DNA of 64,000 bases from Sphagnum magellanicum (taxonomy: Eukaryota; Streptophyta; Sphagnopsida; Sphagnales; Sphagnaceae), in the NCBI GenBank assembly GCA_021904315.1, contig CM038916.1, positions 4,650,001 to 4,714,000 on the forward strand, given 5' to 3'. The notes beneath the pieces were generated by a model. That model did no database searches. It was not told the origin of the DNA and was given only the letters and a program-made list of their open reading frames with translations. Numbering within the stretch: position 1 is the first letter of the stretch; each line of letters opens with the position of its first letter. The translations under genes and the position numbers were made by a program. Positions 48,585 through 59,849 of this stretch are shown here, one piece after another.

Positions 48585-49346
48585 ATGGATAGTTAAAATA
48601 AAACATATATTCAAATTTTTAATGATACTATGCTTTCATATTCATCAATATATGGTCATCCACAATTTTTTAGAATTAATGGTTTGGTTTTACATAAAAT
48701 AAAGCACATTCAAAATTTGAGCACCTTGTACACATTGAGCTATCCACTCCTTACTATACACTTTATGACCAATGAAACATATCGAAATTACACAAAATTC
48801 ATTGTGATGAAAATTCATAAGTATACAAACATTTTGAAAGTGATTTCATTAAATTATAATCCTTAGAACTCATGTAATCATTTTTCAAAATCATGGGGGT
48901 GCAAGATTTTATGTGTGTACACATAGTCATTAGCTCCTTTTATTGTGAATGCACCTAAGCTTAGCACTATCCCAAAAGGGGTCAAGGGTGCATTCACAAT
49001 AAAAGGAGTCAAAGACTAGGTGTACATGCATAAAATCTTGCACCTTCATGATTTTGAAAAATGATACATGAGTTCTAAGGATTATAATTTAATGAAATCA
49101 TTTTCAAAATGTTTGTATATTTATGAATTTTCATCACAATGAATTTTGTGCAATTTTGATATGTTTCATTGGTCATAAAGTGTATAATAAGAAGTGGATA
49201 GTATAGGGTGTTAAAATTTGAATGTCCTTTATCTTATGTAAAACCAAACCATTAATTCTAAAAAATTGTGGATGACCATATATTGATGATTATGAGAGCA
49301 TGGTATCATTAAAAATTTGAATATATGTTCTATTTTAATTATCCAT
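48585..49346. repeat. Large inverted repeat, arms about 370 and 360 bp, 31-bp loop
   Basis: The left arm runs from ATGGATAGTTAAAATAAAAC (48585) to GTGAATGCACC (48955). The right arm runs from GGTGCATTCACAATAAAAGG (48987) to TTTTAATTATCCAT (49346). The right arm is the reverse complement of the left almost throughout, with scattered mismatches and small indels; I judge about 90 percent identity. The loop is 48956-48986. A transcript would form a very long hairpin. It could be a foldback transposon or an inverted-repeat small-RNA locus. I found no target duplication. Confidence 0.85.
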
Positions 49347-49693
49347 GATAGTTTTTTTTTAGTGTGTAAATGTGTTTTTGATCATTAAAACTACATAATA
49401 GATTGAAAAATTTCTTTAAACAAAAAACATATATCTTGGTATAAACAAAGGCAAAATTGTATTTTCATGAATATTGAATGTCTTATATAACATTACTTGT
49501 TTTTTTGTGAATATGTTTTGCTCCATTTGGAATGATGTTAAAAAAAGATATGTTTGATAAACTCAATGTATAATGTATCATTGAAGGTTTGAAATAGATT
49601 ATAAAAAATATTGACATGCTTACTTTTGTTGAAATCTACCATTGTGAATTAAACTTTTGAATGCACTTCCTTGTTTAGGAAAAAACTAGATGA

Positions 49694-50334
49694 GTCAAAG
49701 CACAATTGGGGTAACCCCCAAGAACATTAGGGACTCACTCCTAAGGACTCAAATTCTCCTTTTTCTTCATTTTTCTTATGATAGGTGCTTCAGATTTTCC
49801 TTTTTTTTCTCATGTCAAATGAAATAGTTTTGTTTCAAATTTTATATAGGTATCTAGATTACTTTTTTTTTCACTTATAAAAGTAAGAATAGTAAAATTT
49901 ATTAAATGTGGGCCATGTTCTATGAATGGCCCAAAATTCCTAGAAATTTCACTTTTTGAAACTTTTTACATTACATAGAACACTTGGTTTTTTTCACACT
50001 CATACATTTTATATACATTAGTACCTAAGGTGTTTGTGGTAAGAATCTTGAGTCAAAAATATTTGTTTAGAGATTTTTTATGAATTTTCAACTTTTTTTT
50101 TTTAATGAAGACAAAATCCTAGTTTTTTTTATCAAGGACGTGGTTAAGAATCTTGAAACTTATTCAAATTTGACATGCTATGCATAAAATAATACCTTGA
50201 TAATGTATATATCCATTAAAAAAATCAAACTTTCAATACAAATGTGCCATTAAGTTAGAACAACATGTTTTAAGTGAGGGGTCCACTAGATTCAAAAGGA
50301 AACAATGTTTTTGTAACCCCAATCGTGCTTTGAC
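49694..50334. mobile_element. TIR element, 641 bp, with 8-bp target duplication CTAGATGA
   Basis: The left end GTCAAAGCACAATTGGGGTA matches the reverse complement of the right end, GTCAAAGCACGATTGGGGTT, and the match extends to 22 bp with two mismatches. CTAGATGA is present intact on both sides (49686-49693 and 50335-50342). No coding content. An 8-bp duplication points to hAT-like transposition; the G-start termini are not classical hAT ends, so a MULE-like origin remains possible. Confidence 0.75.
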
Positions 50335-50342
50335 CTAGATGA

Positions 50343-51856
50343 CAACCCATAGTTAGGAATTCAGGGGCAGATTAACATGAACTGTAGAGAATAATATATA
50401 TAGTGATGGACAAGATTTGGTGTCCAAAAATACAATTTACAATTTTCTCTCCCAGGAGTAAAATTGTTTTCCCCAAAAGAAATCATGATTCTTCCTAAAT
50501 TACAAGTCTGCAGCAGCGAATTTACAGGGAGAGCACAACATGTCTAGAGCTATTGGAAGTTTCTACTTGTTTTTTTTTCCTGGCACGTATTCAATTGACG
50601 GGTAGGAGAATGATAGTTTTGAAATGAAACAGTTCATGAAGACACATGCAGGACGTGTAGAAGAACCTGGCTGCAACTTGCATGACGTGAGTTCACCAAT
50701 TAGCACTGCAGCAGTTCATGTGACAGTCTGCCCAAAAACAAATTGACCCAGTAAGAAGTACTGGATTGGTTTCAAGTGGGATTCGACTGATCCACACACA
50801 GCTCACACTAGAACTGGGGAATTAGTACCTGGAGGAACTACAGGAACTTGCAAAGTCTAAGCTTTTTACCTTAGTAGCAATTATCAGCTGTAGACCTAGC
50901 TCTACTAAACCAGCTCATGACCCTGCAAGGTAACCTCAAGGCTGGGAGAACTATTTTAACCCCAATGCAAAGAAATCCGCAAGATTGCCAAGCCTGGATT
51001 AAACAAGTACATTGATGAAAAGCAGCAGCCCAGGCAGCTCCTCAAGCACCTTGCAGCCTGGCTCTAAGTAGACTTGCTCCAGCTTCCTCCTCCCCAGGGT
51101 GATGGCTAAATTCAGAGACCGTGAAGAATCCATTCATGTGCTAATTTTCCAAAGCTAGCTCTTTACTTGAGTTTAAACCTGCTGCGGGAGCTGGAGCTAG
51201 CTGCAAGCAGCTGCGGGGTTAAACTTTTTATCCAGCTATTTCTCATCATTGGCTCCAGTTTCAACTTCAAAACCCTCTCTGTCTTGTCTGTCTGGCTGTC
51301 TGTCTAGATGTGCCTTTTTTTCCCTGACCTGCACAACTAGCTAGCTGTTGGTCGGTGTAATAATCTGTGCCTTGTCTCGGAGCTTCCGAGATCATACTAA
51401 AATTTGGATCACAAGTATGTTTTATAGTAGAGCTGCAGCAACTTCTTGCAAGTGAAGTACAGGTCGAAGTTCGGTCTATCGATGTCTTGTTCCTCATGTC
51501 GTCCGCCACTTTACTGGTACTTAGGTACCCGGGAAAATCAGAACTTTGAAGAATCCCGCGAGTTCGCATAACGCTGGTTCATCCCTGCATATGTTAACTA
51601 TTGTCAAGCTTTGTAGCAGTATGCACAGCTGAGTGGCACCTGCAGTACCGTAACAAGTGGTACTTAGATGGGGTCAATTTGATCGTGCACCGCTGGTAAG
51701 CAAGTCTCTTTGCTTTTTACGTCTGCTGGATCTCAAGCTTAATGTGCAATAGATCTCGTAGAGAGCTGTATCCTGAAGGGCCCCTTTTGGCTTTTTTGTG
51801 TGAGTCAAAGATATCAAAGCTTGGACGTACTCGTATATATGCCTGGTTCGAGGAGC
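50343..51856. other. Upstream region of the Dof gene, no ORF recognised
   Basis: Composition changes from AT-rich repeat to mixed sequence rich in AGCTAGCTG/CAGC words, with a short TCTGTCTGGCTGTCTG-type run near 51280-51310. I see no coding segment. It is probably low-copy promoter-side DNA of the Dof gene. Confidence 0.4.
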
Positions 51857-51868
51857 GTATATAAACTC
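51857..51868 (+). promoter_or_regulatory. Putative TATA box of the Dof gene
   Basis: GTATATAAACTC is a good plant TATA element, about 360 bp before the Dof start codon. Transcription would then begin near 51885-51895, giving a leader of roughly 330 nt. Two AAAG cores in TCAAAGATATCAAAGC (about 51805-51820) lie just upstream and could be Dof sites, including autoregulation, but AAAG is too common to insist on that. Confidence 0.45.
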
Positions 51869-51892
51869 CCTGCTCTGCAATAGTAGATCTGA

Positions 51893-51976
51893 ATGCTAGC
51901 TGAAGGTCGCTATTTGCCTCCACTTCTTGTACTCCTTCCCAGTTGCTGTTTGGTTTTAATGCTCGCAGTTGCTTAG
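51893..51976 (+). other. Upstream ORF 1 in the Dof leader (27 codons)
   Basis: ATG at 51893 opens a 27-codon frame ending in TAG at 51974. It starts at or just after the predicted transcription start, so whether the mRNA contains it depends on the true 5' end. The peptide is Leu/Pro/Val-rich with no recognisable motif. Confidence 0.3.
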
Positions 51977-52147
51977 CAAAAAAACTTTAGCTTGTTTTTC
52001 AAAGTCCTGAACAGTTGAAAGCTACATAGCCTTGGAACAAGTCTTTTCCTTCACAGATAGCATTCGTAACTTCTAGTCCTGATCAGGAAGCTTTCGTACT
52101 GTCTGGGGTTGCTTACAGGGACTTGGCTCTAGAGGACTGATCAAGTG

Positions 52148-52204
52148 ATGAACGCACGTCAATCCGGGCGGGCGAGAAATTTTGCTGAAGATTTAGCAAG
52201 GTAG
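52148..52204 (+). other. Upstream ORF 2 in the Dof leader (18 codons)
   Basis: ATG at 52148 opens an 18-codon frame (begins MNARQSGRAR) ending in TAG at 52202, 17 nt before the Dof ATG. It lies well inside the predicted leader, and the short distance to the main start would limit reinitiation, so it could lower Dof translation. This is inferred from position only. Confidence 0.4.
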
Positions 52205-52221
52205 CCAGTCAGGTGTTATAC

Positions 52222-53154
52222 ATGGCAATCATGCATCTAAGAATGAACCACTGTCAAGAGGATCTGGACCCGGATGTAATCCATCAAGGCTCCGGGGACT
52301 CGGCTTCGCCAGGAGATCAGCACTCGCCGGGTTCCGCAACGAGGGGAAGCGGTGGGTGCATGCGTGAGAGGCCCGTGAGAGTCACGATACCGTGCCCCCG
52401 TTGCCAGTCCATGAACACCAAGTTTTGCTACTACAACAACTACAGCGTGAACCAACCGCGATACTTCTGCCGCAACTGCCAACGCTACTGGACGGAAGGC
52501 GGCACGCTCCGCAACGTTCCTGTAGGTGGTGGTTCTCGCAAGAAAGTTCGAACTCGGCAGCGCAGTGATTGGCAGCTGCAATCTCATGACTCGCCAGCAC
52601 CGTTACTGGGCGCCGGGCTTGTGAACATGACGCTACAACCCAACTTTCTGCAGATTCCAAATACGATACAAATGGCGTCGACCCAACAGCGACTCTCCAT
52701 GTTCTCGCAAATGACAGGAGACAAACTAGGATCCTTCAGTAACCGGTTTCTGCTGCAATCAGGCTTGAACGAAATCCCTCCCAATACAATGACACCACAT
52801 TTGCCTACTTTTTTGCAGTTGTCAAGCAGCTTGGAACCCGTACAGATTGGAAATAGTGCGGGGGGTTTGAGCAAGAACCCAGCAGCAGCAGCTACTACGG
52901 GTCTCATGAGTCTGCAGGATAATCATATGCACTCCACTGTACATTCCGCCATGTACGAGCTTCAGTCGACTAGCATGCCGATGAATTCAAGCATGCTGCA
53001 ACTGGGCGGAGGAAATATTCACGCGGGATTCTCAAATGAAACTGCAGGGGGCTATAATCATTATACCCCTGCTCATCAGAAACTGGAGAGCAGTCACATC
53101 GAGTTTTTAAGCTCCGTGATGCAGAAGCCTGCTGGTTACTGGGGAGTCGACTAG
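52222..53154 (+). CDS. Dof-family zinc-finger transcription factor (310 aa)
   Basis: Intact single-exon frame ending in TAG. I start it at ATG 52222 because the few codons upstream open only with GTG; a second ATG follows three codons later. Seen: a Dof domain at about residues 56-106 with C58-x2-C61-x21-C83-x2-C86, the exact Dof spacing, and the hallmark words [13 protein letters not shown] and LRNVPVGGG, followed by a basic RKKVRTRQR stretch (about 106-114) that may add a nuclear-localisation signal. The rest is low-complexity, rich in Ser, Gln, Met and Asn, with an Ala run near 221-224 and an aromatic end GYWGVD. Known of the family: nuclear, one C2C2 finger binding AAAG cores, plant-specific. 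The CDS is GC-richer than its surroundings, as expected for a conserved gene in a repeat desert. Which Dof subgroup it belongs to, and its targets, cannot be read here. Confidence 0.96.
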   Translation: MAIMHLRMNHCQEDLDPDVIHQGSGDSASPGDQHSPGSATRGSGGCMRERPVRVTIPCPRCQSMNTKFCYYNNYSVNQPRYFCRNCQRYWTEGGTLRNVPVGGGSRKKVRTRQRSDWQLQSHDSPAPLLGAGLVNMTLQPNFLQIPNTIQMASTQQRLSMFSQMTGDKLGSFSNRFLLQSGLNEIPPNTMTPHLPTFLQLSSSLEPVQIGNSAGGLSKNPAAAATTGLMSLQDNHMHSTVHSAMYELQSTSMPMNSSMLQLGGGNIHAGFSNETAGGYNHYTPAHQKLESSHIEFLSSVMQKPAGYWGVD

Positions 53155-53462
53155 ACTGATCAATCACGACTTAGAACAGTTACTGCCTTGCAATAGCAAG
53201 GTACACTGCGCTTCATTCTCTTCAAGCTGATCTCTTTAGCAATACGCAGCTAGCTTAATGGCATCATGCAGCTCCAGTTGTGGACATCCGCGAGCTAGCT
53301 GCCTGCAACTGGTTATAATTAGCCTGGACGTCTTCGCAGCTAACTATATCTGCATCTCGTCTAGACATTTTCAGGAGGTATAAAGTGTCTGCAAATCAGC
53401 TGGTTCAAGTTACACTTCAAAAAAACAAGCTGACGTAGTTGCTGGAGGTTAACTTCCCCAGC

Positions 53463-53468
53463 AATAAA
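53463..53468 (+). terminator. Candidate polyadenylation signal of the Dof gene
   Basis: AATAAA lies about 310 nt after the Dof stop codon in a mixed-composition 3' region. It is the first canonical hexamer downstream that I noticed. Plant signals are loose, so this is tentative. Confidence 0.35.
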
Positions 53469-56400
53469 ATCCTAAACCTGTCTCTAGTAATTAGTGACTG
53501 ATTCAAGTCTAGTTGCAGCTTCAATAATCCTTGTAGGCGCGCATGCGCGGCGGCCTGAGTGCAGGGATCATTGCAGAGAAGCTGATGCAGCAGCAAGCTG
53601 AGTACTCGAGACCATATTACTCGAAGCTACTGTCTGTCGACGATTCGATTCTCCACACTAGTGTTAGATTTGCTATATGACTAGTACTTACTATTCGTGT
53701 GTGCAGAGATGATCTCATCCTCTAAACGGTTCTAGTCCCAGAGCAAACTATTAGATCTCTCGATCAGACATGATCGTATGTAATTTGTTATTCAGACCTC
53801 TAGTCTTGTAAAGTTGCAATCACTTGGCGCTTTCAGGTCGATCTGCAAATCACTCTTCTCAATATGCACCACTTCTAAATTATGATGTGTAGCTTTAGCT
53901 CAGATTTTAAAACCAACTGGTTGATTATCCAATGCAGCAGCACCACCACCACCAAAACTGCATTAAACTCCCGACAATTTTAGCTAGTACTTCTTTTGAA
54001 TTAATCCATAGCAATCAATCAGACTCTATATACATTGTGAAGCTGTTCCACTTTGTGAGAATGTACCTATATGTATATATATAACCTAAAGCTGTAGCTT
54101 ACCATTCTCCAGAGCTTTACAAATTTTATGAACATTTCCACAAGATCATCAGCCCAATGTTTGTCTTTCTGAGATCTATTATCTTAACACTTCGACTGGA
54201 AAAGGCAAAACTGTTTGTAGCCAATCTGATGATGCGGTTCAATCCATATTTTTATTTGTGAATCTCTCGAGTTCTTTTTTAGAAAATATTGTTTCCCATA
54301 ATCTCATTGATCCATAATGATTCTCCTCTGGCGAGGTTGATGGCTAGCCAGACATGTGCATTCTTGGTTAGTGTCTTTTTGCACGCAATTGGGTTTAAAA
54401 TGTTCTAAGCTTGCATCCTTCTATATTTGTTGGCTACTTATTGAGAATCTAGATTACAAAAATATATCCAATGATATAATTCTTTTTAAATTTTGTAGAA
54501 ATATGATGATTCAAAACCTGGGCAAACTCACTTATTTTTCACAATTTCCAGTTTGAAAACCACTAGGAAAACAAGCGATGGTCCTGGGTACCAATTTTTT
54601 TTTTGGGGCGAAATCTTTGCACTTGGTGACAAAAGAAAAGGGGCTGCACCAATCCTACATAGGATTTATTTTTTTGAGAAAAATGGCGCAAAGTCATCGT
54701 ATTTCGAGGACAAAAGAAAAACATAAAGCTGAGTTCACCAGATTTAGACAATAGGTTCTAGGATTTCGCCAGAATCTAGGGGGCTTCCAAAAAATTCTAC
54801 TTTGCTCTGTGTACTGTAGGCAAACTTGGGTAGGTCCTCATCTGGAGATCCGCCAGGCCACGTACCTCACAAATTGTGAGAAAAAAACCCTGGTCCTGCC
54901 TTTGCGTCCAAAAGACTTTGTCTCACGAACATAGAGCTTGCATAGTTGTGACATAGCAAGGATGGACAGCGTAGATCAGCAATAAACTTTGAAGTTTAAC
55001 ATGTTTAGCATTTGGTGATGACATTAAATGATAATCAATCAATGTAACTGGTCTAAAAACACATTGCCGGGGGCAGGTTAGGCACTGGTACTTGAAATAC
55101 ATGTCATGTAAATGTGATCTGTACACTTAGTATGTTTACCTCAATCTCTAGATCAAGAACATTCATTCACATATAAATGGTTCAGATCTTAAAGCCTTGG
55201 TAATCTACCAAAGTGCCTTGGCAGCTTCAACCGTATATTATTATATTATTTGTTGAAATGTTGAAAATCTAAAAAAAGAAGGTTTTTCAAAGAAAAGAAA
55301 TTTGTGAAAGAAAACAAAAGAAATATTTTTGAGCTCCACTCCCACATTACCCAAGAAAAGTTAGACATATTGCCCTCTAAGTTCAACCAATGAATGCACA
55401 AAAAAAAATCTATAATATCTTCCTAAATAGGATAATGAATTGGGTTTTTTTAATATATAGACATGCCCTTTTTGATTGGACATAAGCACATTAAGCCCAA
55501 AATTTTTTTACAAATACAATATTTTTGTATTTAGTTATTTTGGTACAGGTATGGAAATCACATATTAGATTTTTTTTTTAAAAATTAAGTGTATTTGATT
55601 AGCTTTAGATTTAAATTAATCATAGTTTATAAAATAACAAACTTTGAAAAACTTGAACGTATGACCCAGTATACATGTTCTGAAAAAATACATCTCAAAA
55701 AATATTAAAAATTACATATATATTTCAAAATTAAAGTTGTGGGTGGAATTGTTTTTGGATGTTTTTGTAGTAAATGACATTGATATACATCAATTAAATC
55801 TAAGACCATTTAAAATTTAAAATTTTTCAATTAAAATTCATTCAAAGACTATTTCTAAAATACTTGTTCAACAATAAATGCACAATAACGTCTTTTTCAG
55901 GAAAAAAAATCACTACTAATGAAAGAAAGGAGATCTTATAAATGAGTTTTGCATTTTTTTTTTTTAGTTTTATTTTATTTTATGAATCATAAACATGAGG
56001 CCCTATGGCCATCAAAAGAACATAAATTATATATTATGTATAGATTGATTTTATCCAATCCTTTGCATCTAACCATTGGAACAAAAGTGAGTTTGATTCA
56101 AATTGAATTTTGAGTTCCAAAATGTTGTCATGCAAATTTTTAAGTTTTTTGCTGAAGTGTGTTTAGGATAACCAAAGGATATTATCAAATTTTCAACTTA
56201 TTATGTATCATGATATTTGTTAAAACTTATACATCAATTTTTTGGGTGAAAAGTTGCACACCTTTAATGTGCTTTAATTCGATTTGTTTGGGAATTGAAA
56301 ATTTTCTCAATTTATACCAATGTAAGAAAAATAAAATTTTGGGAATCTCTTTTTAAAGCATTAGCAAGGTCACTAAAAGGAATTTGCAAATAGAAAATTG

Positions 56401-56844
56401 GATTTAAAATTAATTTTTAATCGTAATTATCACATACGATTTGATATACAACCTAATACATTGGACAAATCACATAAAATTCTAGTTACAAAAGAAAAAA
56501 TATGGCACCAAGTTGTAATGGTAGTCACATAAAAAATTATGATTTACATAAACTTTACATCTATCCAAACCAGCTTATGTGGTATTGTTATTTTGTGATT
56601 AATTTAATGACTAAATAATGTAATCACATTATTTATATTTATTTAAATATTTATTATTAAGATATTAAAATATATATTTTTAATTTTTATTTGTATTATT
56701 GTTAATTCCATTAAATTCAACTTATACCATGTTGACCCTTGTCATTACATAGGTTAGATTCAAAAAACAAAACTTAATAACTAGGTAAGCCACCTAGTTA
56801 GCAAATATTTGATTAACAAGTCATGATTGACCATAACCCATGTC
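53469..56844. other. Downstream flank of the Dof gene, then AT-rich DNA
   Basis: To about 54.2 kb the composition stays mixed (TAGCTAGC words, a CAC-triplet run near 53940). Beyond that it declines to AT-rich repeat-like DNA with no gene. Confidence 0.4.
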
Positions 56845-56912
56845 ATGGGTGGGAATTCATCCTTGAACCCCAAGGATGGAGATCAATTCCTTTATCACCA
56901 AGCCACCCCATT
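56845..56912 (-). repeat. tRNA-derived SINE-like head
   Basis: On the minus strand GGGGTGGCTTGGTGATAAAG (A-box-like) is followed by CTTGGGGTTCAAGGATGAAT (B-box-like) and then CCCACCC. The spacing is tRNA-like, but the cloverleaf is incomplete. The same layout recurs at 61870-61932. Confidence 0.45.
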
Positions 56913-57247
56913 TGTTGTGGCAAAGATGTAATGAGCATTTTATTTATTTTATTTCATTTAAAACATTACACAATTTTGGACAATAGTCAATTTGGACCCT
57001 GTCATATTGATTAACAAAATGACTAATTATTTGATTAGTAAACAATGAACCATTTGATTGGTCAAATTTATATTTAAATGAAAATCATTTTTAGATTATT
57101 ATATTAAAAGTTAATAGGTAAATAGGTAGGTAATAAATAAATTTAAGTAGTTTGAAAAAAACATTTAAATAAATAAGTGTTAGCCTAACTTAACCTACTT
57201 GATTTAACCTAACCTAACCTTCTATACATGCACATAGGTTACAAATA

Positions 57248-57316
57248 TAAAGAATTGAACCCCAAACTTTCACAATTATAAACCAAGTCCTTACCAATGG
57301 ACTACACCATCAAAGG
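57248..57316 (-). repeat. Degenerate tRNA-like sequence
   Basis: Minus strand: GGTGTAGTCCATTGGTAAGG has the A box and a perfect GTCC...GGAC D stem; GGGGTTCAATTC is a good B box 30 nt later. The T stem does not pair, so it is a tRNA-derived repeat or tRNA pseudogene rather than a functional tRNA. Confidence 0.45.
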
Positions 57317-57359
57317 TGTTTACCATTTGTCAAGTTTTTTATTTCATATTTATTTCACA

Positions 57360-58075
57360 TCATTAAACATAGTGGTGAAACCTGGTGACAATTAATGGTT
57401 AAAATTAAGGTAAATATAATGGTTAAATCAAATAATTAAACCCAATCACTAAACTTAATGGCTACACATAATGGCTAAACATTGGTTAAACCTAGTTGAC
57501 AATTAATAACTAAAATTAAGCTAAACATAATGGTTAAATCAAATGGCTAAACTTAATGGTTAAATATTGGTTAAACCTAGGTGAGAATGAATGGCCAAAA
57601 TTAGGCTAAACATAATGGTTAAACATTGGCTAAACTTAATAATTTAGTGGTTAAACTTAATGATTAAACCTAGTTGATAAATTTCATGGTCAAACTTTAT
57701 TTAAACTTAATAACTAAATGTAATGGTTAAACTTCATAATTAAATTTTGGTTAAACCTAGTGGCTAAATTTAATGCCTAAACATAATGATTAAACTTTGG
57801 TTAAACATAATGATCAAATTTAGGTTAAACCGAATGGTTAAATCTAGTGGTTAAACCTTAACTAAACATAGGATAAACCTAATGGTTAAATATAATGGTT
57901 AAACCTATGTTATATTTAGTGACTAAATTTAAATTATACTCAGTGGCTAAATCTAATGATTCAATTTAAACTAAACCTAATGCCAAATTTAATGGCTAAA
58001 CTTTGGGTAAACCTAATGACTAAACATAATGATTACATCTAATGGTTACACTTAGTAACTAAATTTAGGTAAGTA
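57360..58075. repeat. Degenerate array of TAATGGTTAAACCTA-like words
   Basis: Dozens of imperfect copies of 'aatggttaaac[c/a]t(a)' spaced 12-16 bp apart, with 'aatggctaaac' variants. It resembles the stretch at 28560-29340 in composition. Confidence 0.7.
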
Positions 58076-58280
58076 GGTGGGTAGGTAAGTAGGTAGGTTG
58101 TATGTGAATGAAAAATAAAAGAAGGTATGTAAGTAGATAGGTGAGGATGTATAATTAAATAAGTATGTACATAGGTAAGGAAATAGTAGGTGGGTGGATG
58201 GGTGGGTGATAATAAGTAATTAAGTAACTAATTAGATAAATAAGTGGGTAAATAGGTAGGAAGTAGATACATAGGTTACT
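58060..58280. repeat. TAGG/GTAGG/GGTG simple-sequence tract
   Basis: Runs such as GGTAAGTAGGTGGGTAGGTA and 'gggtggatgggtgggtg' separated by short non-repeat DNA. An imperfect tetranucleotide microsatellite directly adjoining the array at 57360. Confidence 0.7.
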
Positions 58281-59029
58281 AAACCATGTCACATTTGCTT
58301 AAAGATCATTAGTTATTTTGATTAAAATTTGTTCCACTTGAATAAAAACCATTGGTCATTTTGACTAAATATTATTGACCATTTTTAAATTAAATATTCA
58401 ACTTGATAAAAAATGATTAGCTGTTTTGAGTAAAGTTGTATGTCATTTGATTATGTATTTAATCAAATAAACCTTAAAATATTTTTATGTGTGAAAATCT
58501 TGAAAATATAAATATATAATGAAATTTAATTTTTTTCATTTGGAAAAAATATGAAAAAGATGATAATGATTAAAGAGAAATAAAGCTTTGAAAAAGGTCC
58601 ATTGTTGAAATGTGTTAAATTACAAGTTTCAAATGTATTTTTAGTGAAATTAAGGAGTTTTTTTTCTTAAAAATGTTAAAGATGTGTACATTTTGGAAAA
58701 ATCTTTTAGAATCAAACTTAAAGTTCTTTACTTGAAAAATAATGAGAAAAAATAATAATGGCTATAAATAAATAAAAATATTTCAAAAATCATTGTTGAA
58801 ATGTATTGAATTACAAATTTCAAATGAATTTCTGGTCAACTTAAATATATATATATTTTTTAAAATATTAAAGATGTGTGCATCTTGGAAAAATCTTCTA
58901 GATTGAACTTTAAATTTTTTCATTTGAACATGATATGAAAAGGATAATAATAGTTAAAATTAGCTTTTGCAAAAAATTTGGAATAAAATATTTATTAAAT
59001 ACAATCATCACCAAATTAGTTTCAAATCA

Positions 59030-59105
59030 AATGAGGTGAATGGATGGCAAAAGCAATGGATAATTACCTTGAAGTCCAAGATTCAAATCTTGGAGAAAAC
59101 TTCCA
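59030..59105 (+). repeat. tRNA-derived SINE-like head with intact T arm
   Basis: GTGAATGGATGGCAAAAGCA (A-box-like) is followed by CCAAGATTCAAATCTTGG, whose ends pair as a 5-bp T stem around a B-box-like loop. The D and anticodon arms are poor. Confidence 0.45.
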
Positions 59106-59849
59106 TGCAGTTAATGGTGTATGTTGACTATATGTATATATACAATATTTTTATGAAGAATATAAATTGAAAATCTCGAAGTAATATTAAATAAAATATT
59201 TCAACTTTCAATAAATAATTTAATTTAAATAATAAATGCCATGTGGCAATTTATAATTTGATTGATTTTAGTGGATTCATTTGTCCATATCAAAGAATTG
59301 CTAATCACTAAGTCGTTTGATGAATTCACTATATTTCAACATATAACATGTATTTAATCAATTTTGAACTAAAATGTTCATTTCAGATTTACGTCAACAT
59401 TGTGAATGCAAGGAAGGCCACCTAGTGGACATCATATTCAAACAATTTTGAATCAAAATTGCAAAAAAATTATCATTTTCAAAATTCCCTTTAATCTTTT
59501 GTGCTAGATTTGGGTAAATTTAACAACTTGAGGTGTATATGTTTATGCCAAACACAATATAATCACATAAATAATAAAAAACATCATCAATATATGTACA
59601 ATGTTAGTCTAACACAAATATATTCAGAAAATTTTGTAAAAGGTTTAAGGAAACCAAATATAGAACTAATAACCAAATATTTGCAACCTTAAAGTCTACA
59701 CATTTAAAAGAAATTTTCATACGTTTGATGGGGTTATTTAGTGGTCACTTTACAAGCCGCACTAGAACAAAATCGCTAAAGCCCAAGTCTTGAAACAAAT
59801 TGTAAATGACGATTTTCAAAAAAAGTTGCATGTTTTTCAAGGGGGTTAA

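Noticed and set aside
52213-52221. GTG start three codons before the Dof ATG
   Set aside because: Plant nuclear genes start at ATG almost without exception, and an ATG follows in frame.
52237-52907. Long minus-strand open frames opposite the Dof gene
   Set aside because: They are shadows of the GC-rich Dof coding strand, with odd Cys/Ser composition and no domain.
57248-57316. Functional tRNA gene
   Set aside because: The D stem is good but the anticodon and T stems do not pair.
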